Source: Sclerurus mexicanus (lineage: Eukaryota; Chordata; Aves; Passeriformes; Furnariidae). From it: 64,000 nucleotides of DNA. Below, in pieces: positions 1-12,200 of the stretch; position 1 is the first letter of the stretch, and every line of letters starts with the position of its first letter. The translations under genes and the position numbers were made by a program. The stretch spans positions 124,001 to 188,000 of the forward strand of contig VWZF01007169.1 of NCBI GenBank assembly GCA_013396755.1, written 5' to 3'. The notes beneath the pieces are model-generated. The model searched no databases. It saw nothing but the letters and a program-made list of their open reading frames with translations, and had not been told where the DNA came from.

Positions 1-3000
1 TGCTAGAGACAATTTGCGTTCAGGAATAGGGAATTATTAAAGTAGATAAAGATATGGCTGAAACAGGCCACATTGCAGGTCCTTTGTGTGCAGAGAAAAG
101 TGGTCGTTCTGACCAGGAGACCCCATCTTCCTGCACAGGGGGGGATACCAAACACAATCAGAAGAAGAGGCCCACTCCTCTCATTACGCTAACAAGGCAG
201 GACTCTTGGGACATATAAAAAGCATGATTTTTGGGGTGGGGGTGGTGTTTTTCGGACCTTTGTGGCTTGAGCACTCAGCACGTGCTGAAATGGAAACTTT
301 CCTTGTCTGCTAAACTTCTTTATCTCACAGATATTTGTATCTTCTCTAAATTGAATAAAAGAGACTTTTCTCACAGGTAGATTTAGAAATTATTCTGTTC
401 TTTATTCTATATGAGATTATGATTTAATTCTCTACTAGGTCTTCTGGTGTGTTTGAAGATTTGTCTAAAATCACTCCTCCACTAAATTTTTCTGTATGCT
501 ATGGGAGAGACAGAGAATATCAGCAGTATTGCACAAGTAGGGATTTGTAGTGAAACAGCAGCCTGCGCAGCATGTCTATCTAGCATAAGTGCTAACTGCA
601 TCATTAAGATGTTTCACAAGACCTGTCTTCTTTGTTTTCTCTTATATATAACAGGGCATTGCCAAGTTTACTTTTCTCTTTGGGTTTGCTTGCTTGATTA
701 GGCTTGGCCTGATAACCTCATTCTCTGTCTCTTTCCTCCAGTGCCCAGCTGGAAGAAACAATCTTTCAGCAGCAGCTTTTTTTATTCCTCAGCTTTGATA
801 GCTCCCGTTTGTCAGTCGGTCAATCATGGAAAGGTTTAGCTGTGGCAGGAGAATTTTTGCGATTTAAGGATGCTCAGCACTGTCCTATTTATCATGGCTG
901 TGTGTTCGCATTGTGCTGCTGTCATGACAATGTCAGCCTTTCTGGATTTTGAACAGTTTGCTTTATTTGTGTAGCTTAAAACACAGCTGGAAAACTTAGT
1001 TTGAACTTGGTTTCTGATTAATGTTTATGAACACAAAGATCTTCCCGTCACTAACTGAAAATTACTCAGGATACTTAGCAACTTCACAAGCATCCGAGTA
1101 AGGATGTTGCAGCAAAGGGCTAGACGTAGACCAAAAGCAGAAATATTGTATGTGGCTCTTCCTCAGGGCTAGAGGGGGCCAGACGGGTGGGGGCAGTCAA
1201 AGCCAAAGAGCTCAGCAGACACAAGTTTTCTTCTGGAGTATGATGCTGAGGTGGAACTTCACTGACACTATTTCTAGAATAAAGTAAAACTCAGCATGTC
1301 TAGAGATGAGTGATTAGAAATTAACTAACACTAAGTAGAACACTAAGTAGAAATGAAGACTATTCTGAATTATAGTTAATATTCACAAATTACTTTCTAT
1401 GAGAAAACTTTTATTCTTTGATGAAGAAAGAACCAGCAAGATTTCTTCAGCCATTGAGAGTCTGATCTTCTGATCCTCCTGAAAGGCTAAGTATGTTTTC
1501 CACTGTCATCAGCATAGCTTAGCCGTCTGTTTCTTAGCTGCTGGGTGTAGGACATGACTGAAGGTGCTGTACAACTGGTTCAGTGAGGTGTCTGTGCCAA
1601 AATATAACTTGTGGGGCACAGTTGTTCTGCAAAAAGTAATTCTTATTAATTTGTTTTCTTGGTCAGCTAGGGCTTTGAGGGGAAAATACATTATACTAAG
1701 TACAATACTAGCAATTTCTTTTTGAAAAAATTAAGTGGGTTGATTCAAGTGGTTCTTCTACCTGACATCAGTATATCTGGAGAGGGGGTAAAGGCAGAGT
1801 GACATGGGCCATGGTATAACAAACATTTTCTTGGTCTATCGTGATTAGTCTTCTTTCCCGCTATTGTTGTTTTTCTTTTTACATTCCTTGTGGCAGTCTG
1901 TGACATAAATTAGCGTGAAACTTTCATTGATTTTTTTTTTTCCTCCTAACTACTGTACGTTATTTATTTTCTCCAACGGGAGACAATTTATTTGCAATTG
2001 TAAAATGAGACACCTCTGCCTTTTCATCTTTCTCTAACCGCTCAAGTGCCTGTCTAATGTCATAGGTGAGATGAGCTAGCAACTGACTTTTATGTGTGTG
2101 CTCATACATGTTTCCCCATATTCTTCTGTTCTTCTAATATCTTTTTTAAGAATTACATTTAACAAGAGAATTATAGATTGCATAAGTCAGAGACGAGAAC
2201 AATGTGTTCCATTGGATCTTGCAGGTTCTCAGCCTACAGTTTTGAAACTAATGGGTAGCTGCTGTTGCCACCTGAAATTCCTGTGGGCCTGTTTGCAAGT
2301 CCACTGAAGTCAATCAAAAAGACACCTACTGGCAAAACAATTTCCTCTGTCTCTTTTACCTGCTCCTGTTGCTCTTTCCAGCAATCTTTTTTCCTTACAA
2401 GAATCCAAAATAAGGGGCATATTATTGGTGAGTTTTCTGACTCTTGGAGCTACTTATTCAGTTATATACAGCTATTAAATATAAAAAAGTACATATTCAT
2501 ACATAATAAAATGCATATTTTAAGGTGTTGAGCAAGCTGGAGAGGCGTGAATGGAATCATAGTAACTCAGTGCTGAGTAAAATCAGGCAATAAAATTTTC
2601 TGGTAGTTTTACCTGTGTTAATTATAGAGCATCAGTGAAACATCTGTGTTTCATAGTTACCTGAAAAGTAAAACAAGTGGATTTCTTGACTTGTTTTTTA
2701 CTAACAGGAGATATTATCTTGGTATCAAGAGAATATTCTATATTATTTCCTTAATAAAAAAAAATATGTATTGTTTTTCAAATAAAGCATTACAGGAATT
2801 CACAGATTTAGAATACTATCTACAGAGTATTTCTAAAGAAAAAATATAATCTCATTCATTTTAGAAAACTAATTGGAATGATTATATGAGACTGTATTCT
2901 GTCAGCATAGAAGTAGTTGGTTGCTCTTGTCTTTGTTGCACAAGAAAAAAGTAAAAAACAAACAAAATATAAGGTAAAAACCAGAGTAAGTTATAAATTT

Positions 3001-6000
3001 GCACATGATATTGCTATGTTCTCTATAACTTTTGATGAAAAATTATTTTAAATTCCAAGTGCTAGAGCAGGATCAGAATCAAGTGAATTTTGTAATTGCT
3101 TATGTGGAAGGCATATGGCAATTTAGAAAAGCTGTATCTGCAAATGTGTAGTAAATATAGGAGGGACCGTTTTGGCAACATGGCAAGTTTTGTGTCCTGA
3201 AACATATCTTTTTTGCATAGGAAGTGAAGGATAAGATGAAAATCTTGGCTACTCTCTCAAATGTACAAAAACACAAGTGGTCTGTTCTGCATTTTGGAAT
3301 CCAAGATTTGTGTTCTGCCTTCTTCAGAATCCAGTTTCTCATCCAAAATGCAGATGGAGAGGGGATCTGAACTTGGCTTTTCCACATCCTAATGCACTGT
3401 TGTGGCCAACATGCTGACAACATCTTCTCATGTTTTGTACATTTGCCTGTGTGACTGACAGTGGAAAAGAAACAACTATCAAAATTGATGCATAAGTATT
3501 ATGGTATTCTTATGACATTTTATCACAAACATTCTGTTTCTAAGCAATAGAGGTTCTTAAGCCAAAAAGTCTCCTAGTTAGTTGGTTTTCAGCAGAAAAA
3601 AATATGTTCTTTGTCCAAAACACCATGTAACTCACCTATGTAGACTTTCATGGAGCCTGTTCTTCAAATGATCATGTCTTAAGAACTATTATTTTTCGCT
3701 GAAAGTTAATCACAGTTGCCATTCCCCTCACCACCACCACCCCTGCCTTCTCTTGTCTCTTCTCCCTAATCTTCAGGTTCTGTTTTCCTGTTGTGTGATC
3801 TTTCTTCTTTCTTCAGAAGTGGAATGAAAGGAAAAGCAACTATTGCCAAATCAGAGAAATTCAATTTGTGGCTTCAAGAAGTCAGTCAATCTCTTGCACC
3901 TTTTCTGCAAACCACTGGATCATATTATTTCTGCTATGACATATTTAAAAAGGAGTTGCTATTAATTTGATTTTCTATATTCATGTTGAAAGAGATTATT
4001 TATCTAAGAACAAGAGTTCAAATGAACTGACCTTTCTCTATTATTCAGCAAGTTCCAGAGGTATTGTAAAGACAACAGAAAGGAAGGCAATTAATTTTCT
4101 GAGGTGCAGTGATTTAGACTAACTTTTTTTTTTGTGGATATGACATGTATCACTAGATGAGTTTTGAACAAGCAGTAGCAAAGAGGGAGGAATAGGCATG
4201 AAAGCCAAAGGTAGTAACTAAATATAATTTGTAAAGAATACATCTTATTAATTTGGCTCCAAGCATTAGAATTCACATTTGGTGACTAATAATTTTTGAA
4301 TGTTGCAGAATGTACTTAGATTTTTAACATCATGTTCTTTTTTTTTTTTATTATTTTTGTTAATTCTCAAGTAACAAGCTACTTCTTGTTGCTAGTTTGG
4401 GAATCAGAAAACAACTTTTCCATGGAAATTATAAACAAGTTAGTAGATAGACTTACTACTGCTTTCCTGATCCCAAAGTCAATGCAGGTGGATGGACATT
4501 GACATGTTATAAGCGTAGGCACGTTGTGCCAACAATGGTGGTAGCTGACCCTCAGTCAATTTCTCTAACCATGTTAATCTGCCAATAACATTATTCTCAT
4601 TAAAGGATACCATTCATTTAGGGTTGGTACCAGGTAGAAATATCTTGCTAAAAATGCCTTCTAGCTTTACTGGATTTCTTAAAAAATAAAGCTGAAAAGC
4701 CTTTCCTGTCTATGTAAAAAACAAAGAAAGTGGCTCACAGCCTGATGTTCGAATGTCAGTATTTGTGTCTTATAGTTAAATCATTACTCCAAAAAGTGAC
4801 AAATGAAAATGTGTTCCACAGAATTATGAACTTCCTTAGAAGACCAGACGCAACTACACTTGCCCAAGACAATGACTCCTGTAAGAGAGTAGCTGCTAAA
4901 AAGACTATACATGGAGCTCAGAGATCTGGGATTGTAAAAATTAAAATGTGAGTTTTCCTTACCTTTCCTGAGGCAGGCAGAAAAAAATCTTTAGATTAAA
5001 TATCTCACATTCCCTTCAGGCTATTGTCTGAAAATAATTTGTTCTTATATAGCAAGCAGTGGGGATTGAGGCTGGTTTATAAATCTTTTGCTCTTTTAAA
5101 ACCAGTACGGATGGTGGGTGTTGATAAAATGTTTGTTGTCTCACTAAATTGTTCAGATAATTTAATTTTATTGAGTAGCATTTGTAGTGGTAGGAATTAT
5201 GTGTAGAGGTAGCATTTGGCGGCTGAAGAAACTAATTTCTTTGTCTGACTTCATGTGCTCAGAGTGTTATCTACTGGATTTATTTCCACATTTATCTGGT
5301 GGAGAAAGGGCCCTCCATCACTCTTGCTATAGAACACACATTTTCTTTTATGGATGATAAACAAAGGGAAATCCTGGGCTGGTGTACAAATTCCAGCATT
5401 GCCCTAATGAAACACTGCAGTCTTACAAAGATGAACTCGTGTTCCCTGCTGCTAAGTGGTTTTTGCTTCATGTTCCTGTTTGTTGCTGAGGTAGTGTGTG
5501 GGATGCCCAAAAAGGCAAAGCCAGGGGTAATTGCTGTCTGCAGCTGGGGCACTAGACAATGACAACTATTAAAACTAATTTACACTCAGCACAAAAAGAG
5601 AGAAAAGTGGAGGGAAGGAATTCAAAGAAATGACAAAAGGGTAAAAGACAAATCACTAAATAGCAGGGAAATGGGTGATTGGAAAGAGAGCCCTGAAAAT
5701 AATTGGAAGCTGGAGAATTGTTTGGAGAGATGGTGAGGGGGGAGGAGAAAGGATTGAAAAACACACTGGTTTTGTCTGTGGTTATATTAACGCTTGTATA
5801 ATGATACATTTTGACAGGCATCCCTAGTGATGGATGCAGTTTTATCTGTCAACACAGAGCAGCTTTCTTAAGACCGCTGTCTTTCAGCAGCAGGATTTCA
5901 TTCAGCCTCCATTACCACAGAGTCCAGGTGCTTCTCATGTCTCCAGACCTCAAATGAAAGCATTTGACTTGCAGACTGCAGATATTATTTCTTTTGTGAA

Positions 6001-8234
6001 ATAAAGCAATGCATTTTATGTGGGGATGGGGTTTTATGTTTTGATTATTTTCTTTTTTAATATAAACTTCTGAGAATTTTCAATTGGGAGAAAAAACTGG
6101 TTAATCTGAGCTTTCTGTTGGTATTTTTGTCTTGATTCAGGACTAAAGTACATATTGAAATTTCTCGTGGCTGTACACTAGGGGCTGAGTTTTGTTTTTG
6201 CATACTATCCAGCTCCTTCCCATCTCTTTACAGACAGCCCAAAGCCTTAATGTCAGGACGTTGTGTTTTGATACTGTGGGCAGAAAATACTGTGTTTCAA
6301 TTAAGGATATTCTTTATCGAGTTGCAACTGCCTTACCATAACTGCCATCAATCTGCAGCAATCAACTGTGTTTTTCACTGCTGTCACTTCTTATTCGAGA
6401 AGAATAAACTGTTCTTTTTGTAAAGCAAAGTGCAACCTGGCATTCCAGGTTTATATGACTGACAAATTCATATTGATATGCTAATCCATGTATGTTGTCA
6501 CCTTTATGCTGAGCTCTATTCTGTCAGAACGTTCTGCATCCCACAGGCTTTGGTTTGGTTTTTTGGGTTTTTTTGCAAATTGCTTTGCTAATGAAATTAA
6601 TGATCTAATCCAGGAATCATCTCCCAGCATAGAAAATGGACATCATCTCTTCTGCTGTATATACTCTGCTTATTTTGTCTGTGGTGGAATCATAGACTCT
6701 TAGACCTAGAGTGTATTTTATCATTAGAAATGGTTACCAGCAGTAGCTCCAAACACCTTAGAAAGCTTCCACTATATGGGTATATATAAACTTTAAAGCT
6801 TTTCTATCTTTTACCAATGACTTCACTGAGCAATTGGTCCGATGGAAGTCTCTTCTTCAGTCCTTTCATGTTAAGTCTTGAAAAGCACATGTATCCAAAA
6901 GCTAATTCTAAAGTCTGTATTTTGTATTTCCTGGTTAGCAGAGAATCTGTGAAATGAGATTTTTAGAGATAAAAACTTTCAATTTTTATAAGAAAGAAAA
7001 CTCAGTAAATGAAATTACTCTCCTGAATTCCTGCTGCCATGAAAATGTTGCTCAACAGCCACTGAGAGTTTCAAATAGACTGATGCTGCTGCTAGTTTTT
7101 TCATCCAATAAAAGAGGCCCCAGTAGTTCTAGCTAAGTACAGGATGACTCTGTAAAGGTGGACTTTTGAGTGAAGACCTGGCCACCAGGTCTTTTCCAGT
7201 ACAAAGTTGGATAGAGCTGAACGGTCTACGCTATTATGATCAGCTGCAGCTTTCTATGTCAGAGACAGAAAGAACTGGAGAAGTGTAATACAGTCTTTCC
7301 CCCCATGTGTCATTCAACTTCTTGTTCTTTGATTCCCTGGAAACTTACTGAGGAGATCAGATTTAAGTACCATGCTTAATAATCATGGTGAGACCTAGCA
7401 AAAGTGGCTTTATTTATACTTTTGGTACCTACATCATCTGACTGTGAGATCCAAAAGTAAATAATCCTGTTCCAAAAAATTATTTCATCTTGTCTCTTGA
7501 ATTTGTGCCCTAATATTTTCTTTGGACTCCCTAATTTTTTTTTAATTATAAAACTCAAGAAATAGCCGTTCTCTATTTTCCCCCAGTCCATTAAGATATA
7601 TTAGATGTGTTTCTCTTGAAAGCAGAAGATTTATAGTATTTTTAAACCCTCCCAAGCATAAACTATACCATGGCTCTCATTTCTGTTAAATATTGTCAGC
7701 TTTCTCTGCAAATTGTCTACTTACCTGTTTCTTTTTATTCTGAATGGTTATAGTTGTGTTATATATTAATACTGTGGTATAATTGTGCTTTGTTCTTTAT
7801 ACCCTTTCTAAGAGTTAATAACATCCTGTGTGAATTTTGGCTGCTATGAGCCAATGCTTTCTAAGAGTGAATCAGCCAGTTACAGCTTAACATGGATATG
7901 TAGGAAAAGCTGTTTATTTCATGAAAGTTGTTACTGGCTCTTTCGGTACTAAAGGATCTTTCAATACATGCTGTCTTGTTATTACAGGATTTAAAATTTC
8001 TTTCATTCAAGAAAAAACCCAAAAAACAAAACATGAGAAGGCAATTTGAAAAATTGCAAACATACCCTGAGAAACCAGAAGGCAAATGAGAAGGCTCTGC
8101 AGTTTTATAGCATTCCTCCTTCAAGCTGAGAGGATTTTCAGTGGAGAACTTTTGCCTTCCAAGATCAGAATCCTAACTCCTGGATCCCTGATGGGATTGC
8201 TCTTGTGTTAGGGAATGGGAAAGGATGGGTGGCC
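1..8234. other. Non-coding AT-rich DNA, no gene recognised
   Basis: No open frame here exceeds 107 codons, and none shows a recognisable domain, a biased composition or a convincing exon with flanking splice sites. Opposite-strand frames of similar size overlap (for example around 5.3-5.8 kb), as expected by chance. T runs occur at 1931-1941 and 4338-4349. Around 6.66-6.70 kb a few bases resemble a CR1 tail, but too few to call. Stretches near 0.74-1.0 kb and 6.23-6.48 kb look compositionally mixed rather than repetitive and could be conserved non-coding DNA, which cannot be judged without alignment. Confidence 0.6.
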
Positions 8235-8252
8235 AGAGAGAGAGAGAGAGAG
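8235..8252. repeat. (AG)n microsatellite
   Basis: A perfect run of nine AG dinucleotides in otherwise mixed sequence. It is a simple repeat that may be length-polymorphic. No function is implied. Confidence 0.9.
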
Positions 8253-8796
8253 GACAGGAGTCTGGCTGTAGAAGTCTCTGAAGCAACCACCCCTTGGGAG
8301 AAGGCATAGATTAGGATAAATGAGACACAAGAATTGCTCTGGTGGAAGAAATCTGGGGCTTCTGTCAATTAATTTCTTTTAGAATTATTTTTGTGTCAGC
8401 TAATGAGATATGAAGGGGCAAGTTTTTGTTGTACAATGAGTTGGTCATTTATATCCAAGGCAGTAATATGATTTCACCTGTTTGTATTTTCCTGGATTAT
8501 TAAGAGAAAACATGGGCATTTCTGTAGGAGCTTTAAAAAAAAAAAATTGAAACACCAATAGAACCTAGAGAAAAATACCATTCCCTGTTACGTGATACCT
8601 GGGTTTTTTTTGGTTTTTTTTTTTCTAATATAGTGTACAAAAATGACTTGATTTTTTTCTAAATCCTGTAAGGTTTTTTTTGTTGGGATAGTATTCTGAA
8701 TTTTTAAATTCAATTCTTGGTAGGTTTTAGCTAGAGTTTTTAGCAGTACCTTTCAGAATTAAAGAAAGCACAAAATGTAGAAGAAAATGATTGAAT
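8253..8796. other. Non-coding stretch with homopolymer runs
   Basis: No gene is seen. The stretch has an A run at 8535-8546 and two T runs at 8604-8611 and 8614-8624 separated by GG. The 12-base A run could be an old retroposon tail, but no body could be identified next to it. Confidence 0.5.
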
Positions 8797-9138
8797 AATC
8801 ATAGAATGGTTTGGGTTGGAAGGGACCTTAAACACATCTAATTCCAACCCTCCACTAGGGGCAGGGACACCTTCCAGTAGACCAGGCCACTCAAAGCCTT
8901 ATCTAACCTGGCCTTGAACGCTTCCAGAGATGGAGCATCTGCAGCTTCTTTGGACAACTTTTTCCTGTGCCTCATCACCCTCACAGTAAAGAATTTCTTC
9001 CTAATATCCAATCTAAACCTTCCCTCTGTCAGTTTGAATCCATTCCCCCTTGTCTCATTACTACATACCTTTATAAAAAGGTATATATTTTATAAAAAGT
9101 CCCTCTCCAGCTTTCTTGTAGTCCCCTTTAGGTACTGT
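8797..9138 (-). mobile_element. CR1 LINE 3' fragment, minus strand
   Basis: Read on the minus strand, this is the 3' end of a bird CR1 non-LTR retrotransposon, truncated at its 5' end. It starts on the plus strand with AATCATAGAATGG and TTGGGTTGGAAGGGACC, the reverse complement of a CR1 terminus. It continues through the usual 3' block (CTTGAACGCTTCCAGAG, then CTTCCTAATATCCAATC). Near 9062-9100 it carries a small extra duplication of a TTTATAAAAAG-type unit that normal copies lack. The 279-base plus-strand open frame inside it is antisense to the element and not a gene. Confidence 0.93.
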
Positions 9139-9253
9139 AGGTGTGGCACCTGGGGACACGGTTTTGTGGTGGACGTGGCAGTGCTAGGTTAGTGGTTAGA
9201 CTTGATGATATTAGAGATATTTCCCAGCCGAAACAATTCTATGATTTTGTGAT
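9139..9253 (+). mobile_element. CR1 LINE 3' tail, plus strand
   Basis: This is a short 3' end of a second CR1 of a different subfamily. It shows CCTGGGGACACGG, then TGGTTAGACTTGATGAT, and ends in ATTCTATGATTTTGTGAT. It directly abuts the minus-strand CR1 at about 9138, so the two elements lie 5' side to 5' side with their 3' tails pointing outward. The joining point is approximate to a few bases. Confidence 0.88.
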
Positions 9254-12200
9254 AATCAGACTTGTTGATTAATTTGACCTTCTAATCTGCCTTGTATCTG
9301 AAAAATGAAGTCTGTGCCAGATACATAGCTGAGTGTTATTTTCTTGGGATAAATCACTCAAGAATGATACTGATTAAGAGAAAACTGAAGACAGCCTAAA
9401 TGACAAGGGGGAAAGCTAGCATTTGTTTCAGAAAGGCAGGAGGCTGTTTGTATTTATGTCTGTCATACCCAATTCTTAAAGGTCAATACAGTTTCTTTTC
9501 CAGAAAACAATAAATTAAGTAGTATAACAGTAAGACATCAAGCACTGTAAAAAACCATACACTGTCACTGAAGAAGAATACTGGCATTTTGCAAGAGACG
9601 TTGGGGCAGTCAATGGGAAACACTGAAAAGGGGAAATTAGGTATTTCCAAACATTAATAAGAGTTAGTGATATTTTCAGGAGAATGACAGTATTTGCAGT
9701 TCAATAATAGCATTCATTTCAGGCATTTGGGCCTGAATTTTGATTTATAGCAGCTGATGTGGAACTGTGAGTGCTTTATCAGCCGAGCTAGTCCAGTGGA
9801 AGCTAATAAAACTGGGTAAGGAACTGCTCAGGATCTGTTGTTTTTATATGAGTTAACAGAATCATTAGCAGTTACTTGATGACACTTATTCAGATAATCT
9901 CAAAAACATCTAAACTGAGGTACAGAATTGTACTCACTGGAAGAGACTGCTATGTCTTTGGTGATTAAATGTTTTGGTTTTGTTAGCCTGTTTTTATGTC
10001 TTGGGGAAATACACCCCAGTCCTTCCTCTTGGAGCCTCTGATACAGAAATCCATGAATAAATTGTGCAATCTGAGAAGGTTCACTATTACTTTTAGAGTA
10101 GTTTGTGTTTGGTGCTTCCTTGCTGAAGGTGGCACTTTCAGGTCCCTCCAGAAACCTGGAAGCTTGGTCCTAATTAGAAAGGTGGAGGAGAGCTGAGAAA
10201 ACTTAAAGGCACTTGGCTGGACGAGGAAGCAGCTGGTGGATATATAGAAGCACAAAGGACAGGGCTCACTGTGTAGCTATTGCCCACTAATGCAAACCTC
10301 TGTAAAAGTAGCAGAATTAAATTCAGAGAAAGACCTCCTACCACCAAGGTCTTATTAATGTCAAACCAAGCTTTTATTAAGTGTTAGTCAAGTGTTTTTG
10401 TAAAAGCTGGCAATATGTTTTTTCCCCCTCTAAATATGAATATTTTGAAAATAATTAGCTGGCTGAGAGCAGCGAGAAACATAGAGCAGAAACGTCTTGC
10501 TTTGTTAGTAAAGTCTAGCATGGTGTCTAATTGGCTGCACTTGGAGATGCACAGGCTAGGCAGGACAGCAACAGCATCCTGAATGAAGAATAGCCACCTT
10601 TCACAAAGCTTGTCCTGTGACGCTCTTTGAATGCGAAGACCCCAGTTTATAGGGAGATTCTTTTAAAAAAAGGTAAGACAGACTGTCTTTTAAGTGATTC
10701 ACTTCTGCAGCTGCAGTGGAAAAATAAACTCGCAAACATAATTCACAGTAATTATATGAATGATTTTCCAGCACAGATTTATGTTATAAGTATGTGAAAG
10801 TTAAAGCATGAGAAAAGGTAAAGGAAAATACCTCTGGCTTGTGTTCTTCAGGTGTTTATCTAATAATCACTTCCTCTGAATGGCTGTTTACTAAACTAAG
10901 TAAATAATGTTTATAAAGCTCTTCAAAAAATGAAAGTATAAACAGTGCGCAAACGTTCACTGTTACTATTACACATGAATTATATTAACAGCAGCAATTC
11001 AGGTATGGACCCAACCATTCTCCCACTGTTTTTGGTAGGATACCTTTCCTCTAGGCTAATGAGGAGGCCCAAGCAGTTAATTTTTCATGTAATTTAGGGA
11101 GGAAAACAGTATTTTTTTCCCAACACTTGCATTATATACAGAGACTCTAATAGAAGTCCCATGACTTTTTTTCTATGTACGTAATAGCTGTTCCTGTATT
11201 ATTGGTTCAAATGGTACATCTCCCTGAACTCAAAAGAAAATTCTTCAGCTAGTTCATATTATTGTTTCAGAGTACTGCAATGTTATCTTTGACTGCCATC
11301 ACTTCTTGGCAGAGACCCTGTGAATAGAAATCCCTGCAGTTTGGGAATTCTGGTTACAACTTCTTACCTTTCTACATTTTCAGTTCTGCTTCAAGGGTAG
11401 TACATGAAGGCTGTATCACCCACCTTGCTCGGCTGTTCCTGTTGTGAGAAGTACTCACTACTATGGGAACTTACTGTAAGAGAGCTTTGTTTCTTGTTTC
11501 TTCTGCCAGTTGTTGTACAGAACAGACCATAATAAACACAACACAGAACATCTCGAGCATCGTGGCTTAAGAAACTTTTAATACCATGCTGGAATAGACT
11601 CACTTCAAAATTTTTCTTGGTGTGGGAAGTGGGTGTCTGAAAATGGACCACTGGAGAAATATTTGAGGAAACTGACATTAACAAAGAGGAAAATACTAAG
11701 CTCTTAAATCATGCATTTTATTTGCATGGCCTTGAGTAGCTACTGATAGTGTAAGCATGACTGAACATTACTTGTATATGTATTTTTCTTTATCACCCAA
11801 CACCTACAGTGTTTGATAACAGATGTCTATTTTGAAGAAGATTTTTTAAGGTGTTGCTTTTTGGTGGATATCCCCAGCAAGTGCAAAACTCGTGTTCACA
11901 TCTCCTGTACTTATTCTACTAAAGCTAGCTAGCAGAGTGCTCCTCTGACCTTAATTACCAGTCCGTTATGTACAAACTTTGTACTGAAGTTTGCTCGATA
12001 TTACTGTGCTATGTAATTTCTTTCTCTTTTCTTAGCAGGCATTCGTTTTCCTTTATACACAAGCCAGCCATCAGATATCTTAGTTCCAGTATTTTTAACA
12101 TTCATAATCAGGAAAGTTTAGTAGCCGTAAATAAGTCCTGTGTCAAAACCGTGCAAAATGGTTGTGACTTGTTGTTAGACTTATGTTTCAAGATCATTAG

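Noticed and set aside
6660..6720. AATCATAGACTCTTAG as a CR1 tail
   Set aside because: Only about a dozen bases resemble the CR1 terminus and the following sequence does not continue the element.
8914..9192. 92-codon plus-strand frame
   Set aside because: It runs across the junction of two CR1 fragments and is not coding.
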